A DNA stretch of 64,000 bases from Gorsachius magnificus. Taxonomy: Eukaryota; Chordata; Aves; Pelecaniformes; Ardeidae. Made by a program: the position numbers and the translations under genes. The stretch spans positions 56,692,801 to 56,756,800 of the forward strand of contig CM067109.1 in assembly GCA_034008185.1 (NCBI GenBank), written 5' to 3'. The notes beneath the pieces are model-generated. The model saw nothing but the letters and a program-made list of their open reading frames with translations, did no database searches and was not told the origin of the DNA. Positions 43,883 to 57,123 of the stretch are shown one piece after another (the stretch's first letter is position 1; each line of letters starts with the position of its first letter).

Positions 43883-46800
43883 CATATGTAATTATTTCGA
43901 GAGACAAGAGGGATGTCCCTGTATTACCTGGCACGGGTGAAGCTAACGGAGCAAGCAAGCATCAGGAAACTCACTGTTCTACTCTTGGTTCACTGCCCCT
44001 TTCCTCCAGTCATGCAACCCTTCTAGTGCCCTGTTCCAATTGCAAAATACAGCTACCCTGCAGGCAGATGGTGACAATTAACTAAATGTTTACAAAGCTT
44101 TAAAGCCAGGGCCTAAGTTCATGAGGGAGCTCATAAATCCCTCAAATGTATGGGGAACTTACTGGGGGCCTTAGATCACTGTGTTGTTACTGTAAGCATT
44201 TATTTTTTCCTAATCCTGTCTTTGATGCTGACTTGCCCTCCAGTGCAGCTTTCCCCCTCCCTGCCCTGTGGGCTTACCTTGTGTGCATCAGCACTCCCAA
44301 GTAAGCAGAGGTAAACGTTTGTGACTTAGGTATTTTGTTGGAGCTTGTTCTAGTTTCTAAACAGCAGCTACTCATCTGCCATCCAGCTGGTTGATCTTTC
44401 TAGATTCCTGTTACATTTGCATTTCATTTTCACATCTTGCCTTGTGCCAAAAAACACCATCTTTTTATTTGAACCAGTAGCTTTGTACAAGTGAAAAAAC
44501 AAACAAACAAACAAAACAAAACATGCCGAAAAATCCTTTATTGAAGAAAGCATTTCACTTTCCAGGTCTGCAAATGGAAAAAAAATCACAAAATTGCAGT
44601 CATGGCTTATAGCATATTTCAACTTTCATTTAAAAATTGCTTCTTTGTAGAAGGCAATATCTAGCGAAGAACAAATTATTACCTATTTTATTTGTAGATT
44701 CTGTTCTGCATGAACAGAATTAGCTGCCTATGCTCAGGGGAAGGTCAAAGAATTGCCCTGTGAAGTTAAGATGTTGGCTGTTCCTTTTTGCACTCTTTTG
44801 GTTTACAGTTCTGTGATCTTTGCCTCGACAATGCTCAACCGCTACAGAATACAAACTCTCACCCAAATAAATTATTTTGCAATGGTCTCCTTAAAAATCA
44901 TGTGCTTGTTTCTTACAGTTATTTTTCCTAGAAAGATCCACCCGTTCAAGAAGAAATGATTGCTTGCTGCTTGCACAGAGTGACTTCTCTCAGCAGCCCC
45001 TCTTGTGAGTGACTCTCCGGGTTTGTCCATTCGGTGGGAGCAATGGAGTTGGCTGGACAGAGCTCTGCCAAATTCGAGAACCTGAAACGAAATGCAGCCT
45101 GAGCCTGCCACCTCTTTTTTTTTCTTCCTCTTTGCTCTCCTCAATTGAAGATAACCCTATTTAATGCAACTTTGTGGAAATCAGGCAGAACACCTCTCAA
45201 GGCTTATAGTACATAATAGTACCTTTAAATGTGCAACTGGTATAGGTTTTTTGCTGTATCTTCGCTGGCTGTTCCTTGTAGCGATAATTATTGTTAAGAA
45301 AAAACACAGATGACTGATTCTACAAGTACACTTGCAATCTCCTCATTTTTCTCCATTATGGAAAATCCAGTGTCTTGGTCTTTTAGGCAAGACAGGAATA
45401 ACAAGGCAAATTAACAATTTTTTTTTTTTTTTAAATAATTGAATACTATTATCAGATTTCATCTCTTTTTGAAGAAAGAAGTTCAAGCAGTTGTTTCATA
45501 AATATTATTGGAAAAAAATAATTTTATGTGCTAAAGTATGCATACATTACCATTGTTAGGCAGGCATTTGTTGGCTTCAATGGACTAAGATTTGCATCAT
45601 AAATCCAGAATTATGTTAGGCATGAGAATGCACTGTACTGTGTTATCACTGTAGTTTGCATCATATTTGGATTATAAAGTTAGAAGGAACAGCATCTGAA
45701 GCCAATCTTTCTGTATGATGAACAAGTAATTTGAATCCAGTGCAGCTCTGAATTTTAAATGCCTTGAGGCCACAGACCAATAGACCCACATCCCTGCCCA
45801 AACAGTAGCTAGTAACCTGTGAACAGCCTTGGAAGTAAACGACAACTCTAGTAAATGAGTTTGCTTTTGTGTTTGAGATGACCAGCTGTGACCTCCGTGG
45901 TGGGCCGCTGCAGAAAAAGAAGTGCAGTTTGTCTCTCATACAGTACCTAGTCTGTCAGAAAATCTATTGAACTCTAGGACCCTCAAGCCGCAGTGTTCAA
46001 AGGAATAAAATTCAGGTGGAGAAATAAAAAGCGTAAGCTTGCTTCCCAGTATTCCTTTCCAATTCCAAACTTATCTTCTTGCTTCTCTGCTATGTACTTC
46101 AATAGGCAGCAAGCAGAACAGCCCCCAGCAATAGCAAGAAAATAATCCACAGAGTACTTCCCACACCACTCCCTGAGGCCTGATATGTAAAGCAGACTCC
46201 CTCCCTGAAAGAGTGGCTCAGAAAATGAAGTGCTGGCTTTATATGACAGACCTGTGCTAAGCCATCAAGACTGTGAAACTTCATCTCTGTCTCCATCCCT
46301 TTGAAGTAGGAGTAATGTTGCATTAAACAGTCAACCTAAAGAACACAGAGAATATTAATGTGAAATTCAGGCTTTATAAAAGCAAGAAAAAGAAAACGAA
46401 CACAGCTGAAATTATCAGGCTGGGAAAGGAAAAATAGGGGAGGAACAGGTCAGGGAAATAACCAGGGGGTAGGTAGTGTTACAGACATCTTTCTGCTTGG
46501 GGCTATAGTCTTCTTCCAAATTCTGATTTTCCCTGGGGAGAGCTTCTGAAACAGCAGGCCCTGTTTGCCTGGAGCCTTGACTCAAAAGAAGTGCAAGTCA
46601 GCTCTGTTCCAAATGTTCTTTTTTTCTCATTTAAAGAAATGATGGAATCCCTGGAGACTAGTACCTTAATCTGGCTTTCACTCAGTGTAGAATAAAACCC
46701 TCTCAGCCCTTGTGTAGACAGCACAGAAGAGGAAGCTGGAAAAAATGGGAAATGCTGCCTGACTTTTGAAAAAAAATGTTATATTTCCCACTGACTTGCA

Positions 46801-47632
46801 TAGAATGAGCATGAGTCGGAGGACATCATAGGTATGAATAAGGAAACAAATTAAATATAGGAATGAAAAAGCAATATGCAGTGGGGGTGCATATGGAAAA
46901 GAGTGTTTCATAGAGGAAAATAGCTGCAGGAGAGAAATGACAGAATAGGAGATGAAATATGCCAAAAAGGATAAACAGAGACAAGAAATGCAATGTAGTA
47001 AAAAAAAAAAAAAGCTAATTGCCTCAGAAGAGAATGCCATGCTATTTAATGGGTCAATAGCAGTGCTCAGTGGAGAAGCTGCCATCTCCTTAAGGTGCCT
47101 CAGTGGTGTATGATGTATACAGCAACAAAAAATCTTAAGTTATCCATTCACTCACTGCCTACCCCATCAGCACTGGAAGAGGAAAGAAAATCAGGGTGGG
47201 AAAAGCAAGTGGATTTAACATTGTGCAGATTTTGGGTGCAAGCACCAAAATTAGTGAGACCTTGCTGATCCATTAATGCTGATCTGGTATTATTTAACTA
47301 GAAGAGTTGGTTTTGGTGTTTTTTACAGAATTCTATCACTGATATGACCATACTTCCTGAATACACACCATTCCTACAAACCAGTCCACCAGGAAAGTAA
47401 CAGTGTTCAAGTGGTCAGTGTACTCCCAGGAGGAAAAATTCATAGGTCCTGGCTGCGCTATTTTCTCTGAAAACAATTTCCTTCCGAAAAATTTCCTTTT
47501 GAATAATATTTTCTTCAGTTTTCAGTAGCTGTGGATTCTGTCTGTCAGCCTGGAAGTATCTGTGTGAAATGTCTCTCATTTGCTGCTGCTGTTGGATGGA
47601 GAACTTTCTGCTTTTCTTATTCACCTCACAGG
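43883..47632. other. Intergenic sequence without a recognised gene
   Basis: Contains an (AAAC)-rich run at about 44494-44522, a T run at about 45419-45433 and an A run near 47000-47013. The hydrophobic open frame on the minus strand at 46678-47085 comes from purine-rich + strand composition and resembles no known protein. Confidence 0.6.
44494..44522 (+). repeat. (AAAC)n microsatellite
   Basis: Mostly perfect AAAC units with one or two interruptions. Confidence 0.85.
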
Positions 47633-48200
47633 TGGTGTGGGTTAATCCCTGTAGGTGGCCAAGACCCCCACAGCTGCTTGCTCACTCCCTGCAACATGAT
47701 GGGGAAGAGATTTGGAAGAGTAAAAGTGAGAAAACTCGGGGGTTGAGATAAAGACAGTTTAGTAGACAAAGCAGAAGCTGCGCACGCAAGCAAAGCAACA
47801 TCCACTGCTTCCCGTGGGCAGGCAGGTGTTCAGCCATCTCCAGGAAATCAGGGCTCCATCACACCTAATAGTTACTTGGGAAGGCAAACACTAACCATGA
47901 ACACTCCCCCTTCCTTCTGTCTCTTCCCAGCTTTTATTGCTCAGCATGATGTCGCGTGGTATGGAATAAACCCCTGGTCAGTTGGGGTCAGCTGTCCCAG
48001 CTGTGTCCCCTCCCAACTTCTTGTACACCCCAGCCTACTCACTGGTGGGGTGGTGTGAGGAGCAGAAAAGGCCTTGACTCTCTGTAAGCACTGCTCAGCA
48101 ATAGCTAAAACATTGGTGTGCTATCAATGTTGTTTTGGTCCCATATCCAAAACTGCGTAATAAAAGCTGCTATGAAGAAAATTAACTCTATCCCAGCCAA
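47633..48200 (-). mobile_element. Solo LTR, diverged copy of the 27677-28263 family, opposite orientation
   Basis: Read on the minus strand it starts TTGGCTGGGATAGAGTTAAT and ends GATTAACCCACACCA. These align with TGTGCTGGGATAAAGTTAAT and GGTTAAACCACAGCA of the plus-strand copy. The middle also matches: ATCATGCTGAGCAATAAAAG against GTCATGCTCAGCATATAAAG. The terminal TG is mutated, and the flanks (ACAGG and TACTA) do not form a target duplication. This copy is therefore older, or its ends have been rearranged. There is no internal viral sequence. Confidence 0.8.
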
Positions 48201-49223
48201 TACTACTACACAAGAAGTTCAAACCCGGGCTGCTGTTAATAAGCAGAATTTTGGCTTTCCAAACCTGATTTCAAGCATTGTTTTATTAAAGTGTTCTACC
48301 TTACATGGAGAAGTGATCAGCTAGACGCTGGTCTAAATGCTATTGATGTTAGCAGACATCTCCAGCAGGATCCAGGAGGACTGTCAGGCAGATTCAGAAC
48401 CTGCTGCAGAGTGCTTTCTCAATTGCTGGAACTGTGAAATGAGGAAAAATGGGTGAGACTAGTAACATGAACCCACGCAGGCAATGTCGTCACCAGTTAA
48501 CTCATTTCCCAGGTCTCTTCTAACAAGTCAAGTCCTGGAAAGAAAAAGGCACTCTGGGGTTTTTTTCCCCCAAAGCCAAATCAGACAGGGACAAAGCAGG
48601 ATAAAGTGCTCTCAGAATCACCCTCCTGAGGCTGTCTAGACACCCTTCTCATTTTCCTCTGTGATTTCAGCTGCTGCTCTTCCTATGAAGCTGGTACTCC
48701 ATTCCTCTCTCTAGTGAGCGGAAACCTTGAGCACAGGAAAGAACGCGGGATGAGATCAAGAGTAGGGCTTTTTTTGTGAATGCTGAACAGAATCCAGAAG
48801 GGAAACTCTGTTTCTCAGCCCTAATTGCTTACTCCTGATTCTTGTCTCTGGTTTGTTTAGCCTGATAAGTTCTTTTTTTTTTGTTTATTCTGACTACTCC
48901 ATATTAGGTGGTGTGACTTCTGTTTTGCCATTCACTAGCACTTCTTCAATTGATAAGCTTCCTAACTTTACCCCAACTTCAAACGAATATTTACTACTGA
49001 TGAAAGGCTTAGTCCTTTCATGTTTCTAATTCAAACAGCACTATTTAACTAATTGCCTTTTCTGGGAGTAGGAATGTGGTGCAACAGGAATCTCAAGGAG
49101 AGCACAAGAAGGTTCTTTGGACCTTTATTGTCCTGAAGCTCCTGGACTACTAGCTCACTGTGAAACAGAGGGTGGTGAAAACTGACCTAGCTGGGCAGAT
49201 GTGATGTCATGCATCAGGCATAC

Positions 49224-49249
49224 AGAGAGAGAGAGAGAGAGAGAGAGAG
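49224..49249 (+). repeat. (AG)13 microsatellite
   Basis: Thirteen uninterrupted AG units. Confidence 0.95.
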
Positions 49250-50236
49250 GCCTAAATACATGAGCAAAGCCAGAGTTGAAAAAGGTTATATTGCATTCAG
49301 GCTTTTATGTTTCACTATAGCTTTAAGCAAATATCTGCAGCTGTTGCTTTGCTGCCTGTGTTGGGTGTTGTTAGCTGTTCCAGGGGTATAACAGTTAAAG
49401 GATCAACTGGTAGAAACTGCTTTCATGTACAACAAATGAATTGGTTTCTAGTGTGGAAGTAGCATCAGTGAGTTGAAAGGCTTATCAAATCTTGTCATGA
49501 GGAAATTGACAACAAGCTTTTGACATCTTAATATTATTCACATTTTCCTGAGTGTGTCCCAATATTATTTTCTTGAAAAAAAATATGTGATCTGCATATA
49601 ATTCTGACTCCTAGCCCCTACTGTGAGTTACCAGGTCTTGCCTTCTTTGCAAAATTAATTCAATCATTAAACTTTTATGTTTTTCCAGAGTGATTTCTAT
49701 CCATACGCGCAGGCTTCTCCTTAGTTGTGGTAATGCCACTCTCTACAAGTAGCCCTAGAATGGGCTGGTTAAATCTTAGGTCAGCACAGCTTACCAGTTG
49801 CTAACAGGATGGCTCCAAGGTGGAGCTGCAGGATAGGACAACTGCCATGACATGAATTCTCCAGTATCTTTCCACCAATCTTTTCCTTCCTGTCCAAAAG
49901 AGCAGACATCTTCTTCCAGAATGCCTTGGTAAAGGAGCCAGCATCTGCATCTGTTTGCAGCAGGGCTAATAATTTGGGGATTTATTACATGAAGTCCAAA
50001 CACCCCTGACAGCAAAGCGCAATGCAAAATGCTCTGTGGCTGCTCTTTGCTTGAGCTGAGCTACCTCAGTTGAGGTCTGCCAGAAGAGCATACTCTTGCC
50101 CATCCTTATGCCCAACAGGATAAACCTATACATTTCTTTAGGTACACTGCACAAATGCAGATTCTGTGGTTTTGGTTCTTTGTTTCAGTGGTAATTAATC
50201 GTCTAGAGATGCAACATCTCACTGCTACTTCCTGTC

Positions 50237-50253
50237 TTTTTTTTTTTTTTTTT
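50237..50253 (+). repeat. T17 homopolymer
   Basis: Seventeen T, possibly the antisense A-tail of an unrecognised retroposed piece. No target duplication was established. Confidence 0.85.
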
Positions 50254-52859
50254 CCTTCTTTGTGTGAATTGTAGGCAGATTTTGTAAATGAAGGAGGGAA
50301 AAAAATCTCTGGAGGGCTTGCCTGTTTTAGTTTCTTTGCACTTCCACACACCCAGATGTGACATTGCTGAGGTGCCCAGTTGCTCCCAGAACCTTCCTCT
50401 TTCCCACAGGAGGGGCAGCATGAAGGCCACCCAGCTTCTGCAAGCACTCACAGCTGCACTTGTGATTTCGAGGGGACTCATCATGGAGGCCACAAGGAAA
50501 CTTCCCTCATATACTGGCAACTAGTTCAACCAATTTGACTTTTCCTGCCACTAATCCATGTGGCATACATGGATTAAGCAAATGTGTGACAGCCTCTTAG
50601 AGTTATGGGCGGGGGCGAGCGGGGGTAAGGAACGAGAGAATATTCCTTTGAATTTTCCTCAGGCTCTTCTCCCCTTCCACATGTCCACACACTCCTGAAC
50701 CCTACTGGGTGGTTCCTAATCCAGAAGGTGAGCTGCAGCCTGTCACCCTAGGTGGGAACATCATGCTGTCATTATTATTCCCATCCCTTCAGAATTTTAT
50801 TAAATGATGTATTTTAGCTAAACTCATTCTTAGCCTATCTTTCCAAAATCAGGTATGTTGTACTTAACATTGTGGAGGTCCCAAGGTGTATGTGTTCTCT
50901 GCATACATGAGGATTAAGAATACTTAAATAGATAAAATAAAGTATAATGAGTAATAGCTCTGCTACTACATCTGTTTTTTCGCTTTCATTATAAACTGTT
51001 GATAGAGAAGAAAAAAAAACCACAACAACTCGTTTAAGCTTTTTTTTGCTTTTTTGAGACCTCAATAAATAAACCAACATTTGATGTTATTCATCTTATG
51101 TACAGAATAGTTGAGCCCTAAATGATGGGAAGAACTGGTGTCTCAGTTTTGGAGCTGGCCCACTGATCTGGCAGACAAGTCTACCTGTGAGTTTCTGGTT
51201 GGTAAGGTTTATGATCAAACAGAATAGCTCCTCATCCAGTAGGTTGTAACTGCTCAAATGAGGACAAAAGGAGACGTGCAAGTGTGTGAGAGAGAAAATC
51301 TGAGTAATGTCTCCAGTGCTGCTTTTACCTAGGACTTTGGTTTTGTAAATTGCTGAGTCTGTTGAGTGCCTGGACATTCTGAATCCATTAAAGAAATGCA
51401 AATAAGGAAGTAAACACAAGTAGCCCTGACAACACCCAGATAAAGAAGAAAGAGGAGAAGAGAGCAAACAAGTCTAACGGCTTCATAAAGAAGGGACAAA
51501 CCACAAAATATTTTTAATGGATTTAGAAAAGAAAACCCCAGATTATTTAAACATCCTTCTTGAGTTCAAAATTCAATATGAATAACTTTTGATTTCTGTG
51601 AGTCTCCAGTGCCGTCTTAATTTTTATTATGTTCTGTCCAAGAAGTTGAGCAGAATTTGACTGTGTGTTCCTTTGAACATGCAGAAGTTACAGGTGCCTG
51701 TTCTGTGCCTCTGCTTGGGAAACACAAGTGTTTGAACGAAAACCTGACCATGTCTATCTGCCGGTAGCTTCTTCACGTAGAGCCTGGTATGCTCTAATTT
51801 TATAGGCAGCAGTACTGGCTGTACCTGCCTTTGGTGCTCCCCAGCACAGCGCCGTGTTCCAGTCATGAACACATACTCACCCTCCTTGCTTACATCTAGG
51901 AGCAAAGGTGAATTAAGTAACACAACTCTGTGCTTAGCACCGAATTAAATGTAGTCTGGATAAACAAGCATACTGTATTTCAAGTTGCTTTCTAATCACA
52001 TACTTATTTTGGTATCTTTTAAAAAAGAAATTGCTTAAATGGAACAGTACACTCAGAATCCTTTAAGTGAAAGGTGAATCATATTGTATGTTTTCCTTCT
52101 AGTCCCACTGCAATCCCCTAACAGTTTACTCATTATTTTTATTATTAATCCTGCTTTTCAAAGATGGGGATGAGTCATCTATTATTATTGTTATGAGCAG
52201 AGTTAACATGCCCCAAAGTTTTTTGCTAGTATTTCTACTACTGGTAGGTGGGGACTACCCTGGTAAGTAGTAAAGAGTTAGTGTGCAGATAGTCATCTTG
52301 ACAAAAACTTTCCAGAATGAGTCAGTGCAAATGTGTGTAGCTAAAAATGGTGAGCTAACCTCTCCCATTTCCTAAAATGTGAACGTTTACATTGGTGAGC
52401 AGAAGCTGCCTGTATAAATGCTAAGATGAAGCTTTGCTTCACGTAATACATTCTTTACATTTGTGGGTCTGCTTCTTTCTCTTTTGTGACTTTGACCAAA
52501 TAATGAATGAAATTTAACTTGTGAACACATTGGTCATGAATTTAGTTTCAATAGTGCTGAAATGGTCAGCTAACACCTTTTGAAGGTTGCTTAATACCGG
52601 TGAATACAAGTGAAAATTTAAATGTATCTGTACGGATTTCGGTGTGTAAGCTTCAGAAGGTTGTATCTATGCTTTCCTGCTTTGATGTAAACAGGGGGTA
52701 AAATCACTAGTGTCAAAATAGAATTACACAGTCCAGCCTGGGATTTCTTTGCTGTCATAGGAGATTTCTTTTGTAAGCACTAACCAGTGTAAAAAGGGCC
52801 ATGCAGATTTTCTGAAGGAAGGTGCTGTGTGTTGACAAATTATTAATATCCCCACATTA

Positions 52860-52881
52860 TGATGAACTATTGATGAACTAT
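52860..52881 (+). repeat. 11-bp tandem duplication
   Basis: TGATGAACTAT occurs twice in direct succession. Confidence 0.85.
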
Positions 52882-54742
52882 ATTTTTTTTAAATCAGAAA
52901 ATTTTAAATGGTGCACACACATGCTTGGAGGTGGTGGCAGGAGGGTGAGGCCACTGAGTGCTGCTCAATAGCTTAAAGGCAACTTCAGTGGGCTTACTTA
53001 TCTCAGTACCTACCTCCAGACATCCTCAGTATGCATGTATTTCCACACATGTGAGCCAGTTTTCTCTTCAGAGACTTACTGTCTTCTGTTTGCTGTTCTT
53101 TTATAGAATTTGAAAAGTATCTCGTCAAACTGGCAGGTATAATTACTTGTTAAATCCTCTTTCATCATCCTCACACCAAATCAATATACAATATTAATTA
53201 TCACAACTAGCTAAAGCTTTTACTTCAGAATAGGAGTAACTACTACTTACGAAGGGAGTTCAGTTCTGCTGAGAGTGCCTAATATTCATTAGGCACTCAT
53301 TTCACTGCAGTCTCAAGCTGAAAATAAAAGCCTCATTGACTCAAATGGTCTTATTTATTAGCCTCTTAAAAGTTTCCACGAGTATATGCTCAGGACTTTT
53401 CAACAGAACAGTTATTTTTCTCTAGTTTAACTCCTGTTCACGTTAATATAGAGAGGAGGAAACTCTGTGTCACTGTAGTCGGGCCTGGATAACTATTTTG
53501 CTTTGAATCCTCATTCCTGGATTAAAGTGTAACAGAAGTGAATTCAGGACCAAATCGTAGTCAGCTGGGTCACCCTTTAAGTTCACTGAATTCCCTTTGG
53601 ATACATACAGAAGTGAGCTGGCTGGGCTACAGTCTCAGACTTGGAAGAGCCAGGGTATTTGCAAATGTTAAACATATTTAAAGGGAACGATGCAGAAGCC
53701 AATCTGTTCCATGAAAACAGAGGTGAAACAGTTAACAAGAATTTCTGGCTCGGTGCCATGAGCATTTCCTGTTATCTGCTCTGACTCAGGAGCTTGCTGT
53801 GAAGTGCTTCCAAGATAAGGTTGGTTTACATCCTGAGAGGGTAGGGCACAGGGAACTCATGTTCCACCCAAAGGTAGAGAAGAAAAGAAAGCTGACTAAA
53901 TGTCATTTCCTCCACCCAAACAGTAGTCCCTAGCAGTGGGGCTCACCTGTTTCCTTGAAGGGTTCACAGTAACAATATGTGGCAAATGTTTATAGTGCTG
54001 CGCTCAGAACAGCCTAGCATGGCGCCATGCTGGAAATAGGTACACACAGATGAGACTGATGGGATGACAAAATTATTTAAAAGGATATAGTTGCTATAGT
54101 TTCTTTGACTAATCTCTTGCAGGGGAAATAGTCCATAATAAACCCATGTTTTTCCTCAGGGGAGCTACAGTTCATTGAGGATAGACCTGACAAAATAATG
54201 GGCAGCCTAGGGCTTAGACCTGAAAGGAAAATAAGGCACCCAGAGAAGCATCTGTGGAAACACAGGTTCAATTTTTAAGAAATCTAGGAAACAAAGTTTC
54301 AAACCTAGATACAGAAAACTCCAGCAACTTGATGGTGTCAGCGAGTAACCCAGGGAACTGGCACAGTTCGTGGTATGTCCCCATCCCTGAAGAGCACAAT
54401 GCTTGCCTCTTGTTTGTATTATAGTTGTGACAGAAATAGTTGCCATTTGCTATAAACAAGCATATTTGAAACCAGTATTGTAATATGCTCTGTTGTGTGC
54501 AATTAATTTTAAAGCCCATTTGCAGCTTGCTGAATGGTGCCTGTGTTGATTACAAGCTGACTCAGAACAGCATTTGATTTCACAGTTAGGCTCAGTTTTA
54601 TTCCTTTCAGGGCACCAATGCTACTGCTCCAATGCTCAGCTCTGCTGGTGTCTGTGATTTTCCTGTTGTTGTTGGCATCACTGGTGCTGGTGCTCTCGCC
54701 ACCCCTCCGGCACACCTGGTGTCGCTGCCCGTGCCAAGTATG

Positions 54743-55607
54743 GAATCATAGAATCATTTGGTTGGAAACGACCTTTAAGATCATTGAGTCCAACCAACCT
54801 GTCCACTACTAAACCATATCTCTAAGCACCTTGTCGGCCTGTGTTTATAATACCTCTAGGGATGGTGACTCAACCACTTCCCTGGGCAGCCCCTTCCAGT
54901 GCCTGATAACCCTTTCAGTGAAAAAAATTTTCCTAATATCCAATCTAAACCTCCCCTGGTGCAACCTGAGGCCATTTCCTCTCATCCTATCACTTGTTAC
55001 TTGGGAGAAGAGGCCGACCCCTACATCGCTACGGCCTCCTTTCAGGCAGTTGTGGAGTGATAAGGTCTCCCCTCAGCCTCCTCTTCTCCAGGCTGAACAA
55101 CCCCAGTTTCCTCAGCCGCTCCTCATCAGACTTGTGCTTCAGCCCCCTCACCAGCTTTGTTGCCCTTCTCTGGACATGTTCCAACCCCTCAATGTCCTTC
55201 TTGTAGTGAGGGGCCCACAACTGAACACCGTATTTGAAGTGCGGCTTCACCAGTGCCGAGTACAGGGGAAGGATGACTTCCCTGGTCCTGCTGGCCACGC
55301 TATTCCTGATACAAGCCAGGATGCCATTGGCCTTGGCCACCTAGGCAGACTGCTAGCTCATATTCAGTCAGCTGTCGACCAGTTCACCCAGATTCCTCTC
55401 TGCCAGGCAGCTTTCTAGCCACTCTTCCCCAAGCCTGTAGCATTGCATGGGGTTGTTGTGACCCCAGTGCAGGACCTGGCACTTGGCCTTTTTGAACCTC
55501 ATACGGTTGGCCTCAGCCCATCGATCCAGCCTGTCCAGGTCCTTCTGTAGAGCCTTCCTGCCCCCAGCCATATCAACGCTTCCACCCAGCTTAGTGTCAT
55601 CTGCAGA
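54743..55607 (-). mobile_element. CR1: 5'-truncated CR1 LINE with the reverse-transcriptase end of ORF2
   Basis: The + strand left edge is the antisense CR1 terminus (gaatcatagaatcatttggt). Reading the minus strand, ORF2 appears from the catalytic ADDTKLGG block near 55600, through [15 protein letters not shown] and [18 protein letters not shown], to LGELVDS, where the frame is interrupted near 55368. It resumes with [39 protein letters not shown] and [19 protein letters not shown]. This is the C-terminal half of a CR1 reverse transcriptase followed by the 3'UTR. The copy is 865 bp, truncated at its 5' end within the RT domain and inactivated by at least one break. Confidence 0.95.
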
Positions 55608-56678
55608 AGGAGCAAGAAGAGATGTGGCAATGGCAGCAGCACCAGCAGCCAAGGCAGTAGTATTGGTCTGTGCCATGGCCCTGCAGCTTTCCAGACAGCT
55701 GGAGAGGGCTAGATAACCAGTGGTCATTTGATGGTTTTGTGGCTGTCTGCTGAAGTGACATCTTACAGTGCTGCCATTGGGTGACCATTTGGGGTGGGAC
55801 TCGAGATTTTTTCCTTCTGTGTACAGAAATAGAGCCAGCTTGTAATCAGGACAATAAAGTAACTTATAGTGGCTTGAAATGTAAAACCTCTCCAAATCCA
55901 AGTGTCCTGTTGTTATTCTGCAGTCAGCACATTTAGCAGCATTCAGAAACACTGACTGAAGTGCCTAACTAAGGAGTGAAATGGCCTATTACAGCTGGCC
56001 AGCACCAAGATTGAGTTTATCATTAAAGCAAATTCGTTGTCCACGGAAATATATATGAGAGTAATTTTAGACTGAAAAAAATTATCCTAGAAAGACAGAG
56101 TGCTCTGTAAGAAATTAGATCAACAAAAAGTTTAAGAACATGTAGACGTTTACTTAGCATTTCCCCATTGCTCTTAAGAAAGTTAAAAGTAAATGTTGGT
56201 TATTAAATGTAAAAAAGCTACTACAACCCTTTCAAAGCCAGGGAAGTTAAAGCAAACAAAGTGAACCTTCTGGTACTGGTAGAACATCTGTGGAACTTGA
56301 ATTTCTTGGTGACTCTTAGCTTGTATCAAACTGAAGCTTACTGAACAGGTTTTGTTTCTTTTTCAAAACCTTACCTGGCATAACAATTACTCTAAACTTT
56401 TAGAAGATTTTTTTAAATGTAAATTAATTCTTGGCTTTCTTTTCTGACCTGCACTATCCTTTGAGCCTTAAACAAACATGCTTTATGCTGTGTGGATCAA
56501 ACTAGTAACCAAATGTCCAGCCAAGAAAAACAGTTTTATCTTGGCTTTCATTAATGAGGTTAAATGCAGGAATTTGTTTGGACAGGTCCTTTTCTGCATA
56601 CAGGTAAATCAGTAGTGTAGTTGTACATCAGGGCTTACTGCAGAGGTAGTTTCCATTTAAAATGAAACCACCAATGGG

Positions 56679-56695
56679 AAAAAAAAAAAAAAAAA
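56679..56695 (+). repeat. A17 homopolymer
   Basis: Seventeen A followed by tcaaaaaaatt. Confidence 0.85.
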
Positions 56696-57077
56696 TCAAA
56701 AAAATTAGTATGGGATTAATTTCAAGAGAGACAGGTCTGGGATAAATCTTGTAAAGTGCTAAATGAAAGTCAGGTACTTCAAGGAAAACTGTTATAGATG
56801 GGAAGTAAGCCATCTTTTGTAATATAAACCTCTTTTTGACCACCACTTCATCAAGACTCTTTTTATGCTGCAAAGAAATTTTCCTGATCTACTGGTGATG
56901 AAATTCCAGATGCAAAGTAATGGAAAAATTAAGAATAAAGCAAGAAGAATTTATCTGTAATTTGGTTTAGTTAACAAATTTCCACATCATGATTGCCCTT
57001 GATGGTTTTCTTTATGTTTAATTTACTTAATTCCATAATATTCATAGTTACTTTCTGTCATCATGTTCACTTCTGTC

Positions 57078-57123
57078 TTTTTTTTTTTTTTTTCTTTTCC
57101 TTTCTTTCTTTCTTCTTTTTTCC
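57078..57123 (+). repeat. Polypyrimidine tract (T16 then CTTT-rich)
   Basis: T16 followed by imperfect TTTC units, 46 nt in all with no purine. Confidence 0.9.

Larger units (their letters stand above)
48201..54742. other. Intergenic sequence without a recognised gene
   Basis: Contains an (AG)13 microsatellite at 49224-49249, a T17 run at 50237-50253, a G-rich patch at 50607-50625 and an 11-bp tandem duplication at 52860-52881. A 98-codon frame on the minus strand (51627-51923) matches nothing I know. Confidence 0.6.

Noticed and set aside
46678..47085. 135-codon hydrophobic minus-strand frame, looking like a membrane protein
   Set aside because: The + strand is very purine-rich here, so the minus strand yields Phe, Leu and Ser by composition. 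No motif or splice context was seen.
51627..51923. 98-codon minus-strand frame
   Set aside because: Mixed composition makes it slightly more protein-like than most, but I recognise no motif and see no promoter or splice support.
54831..55418. 195-codon + strand open frame, the longest in the window
   Set aside because: It is the antisense of the CR1 reverse-transcriptase region; the minus strand reads recognisable CR1 protein.
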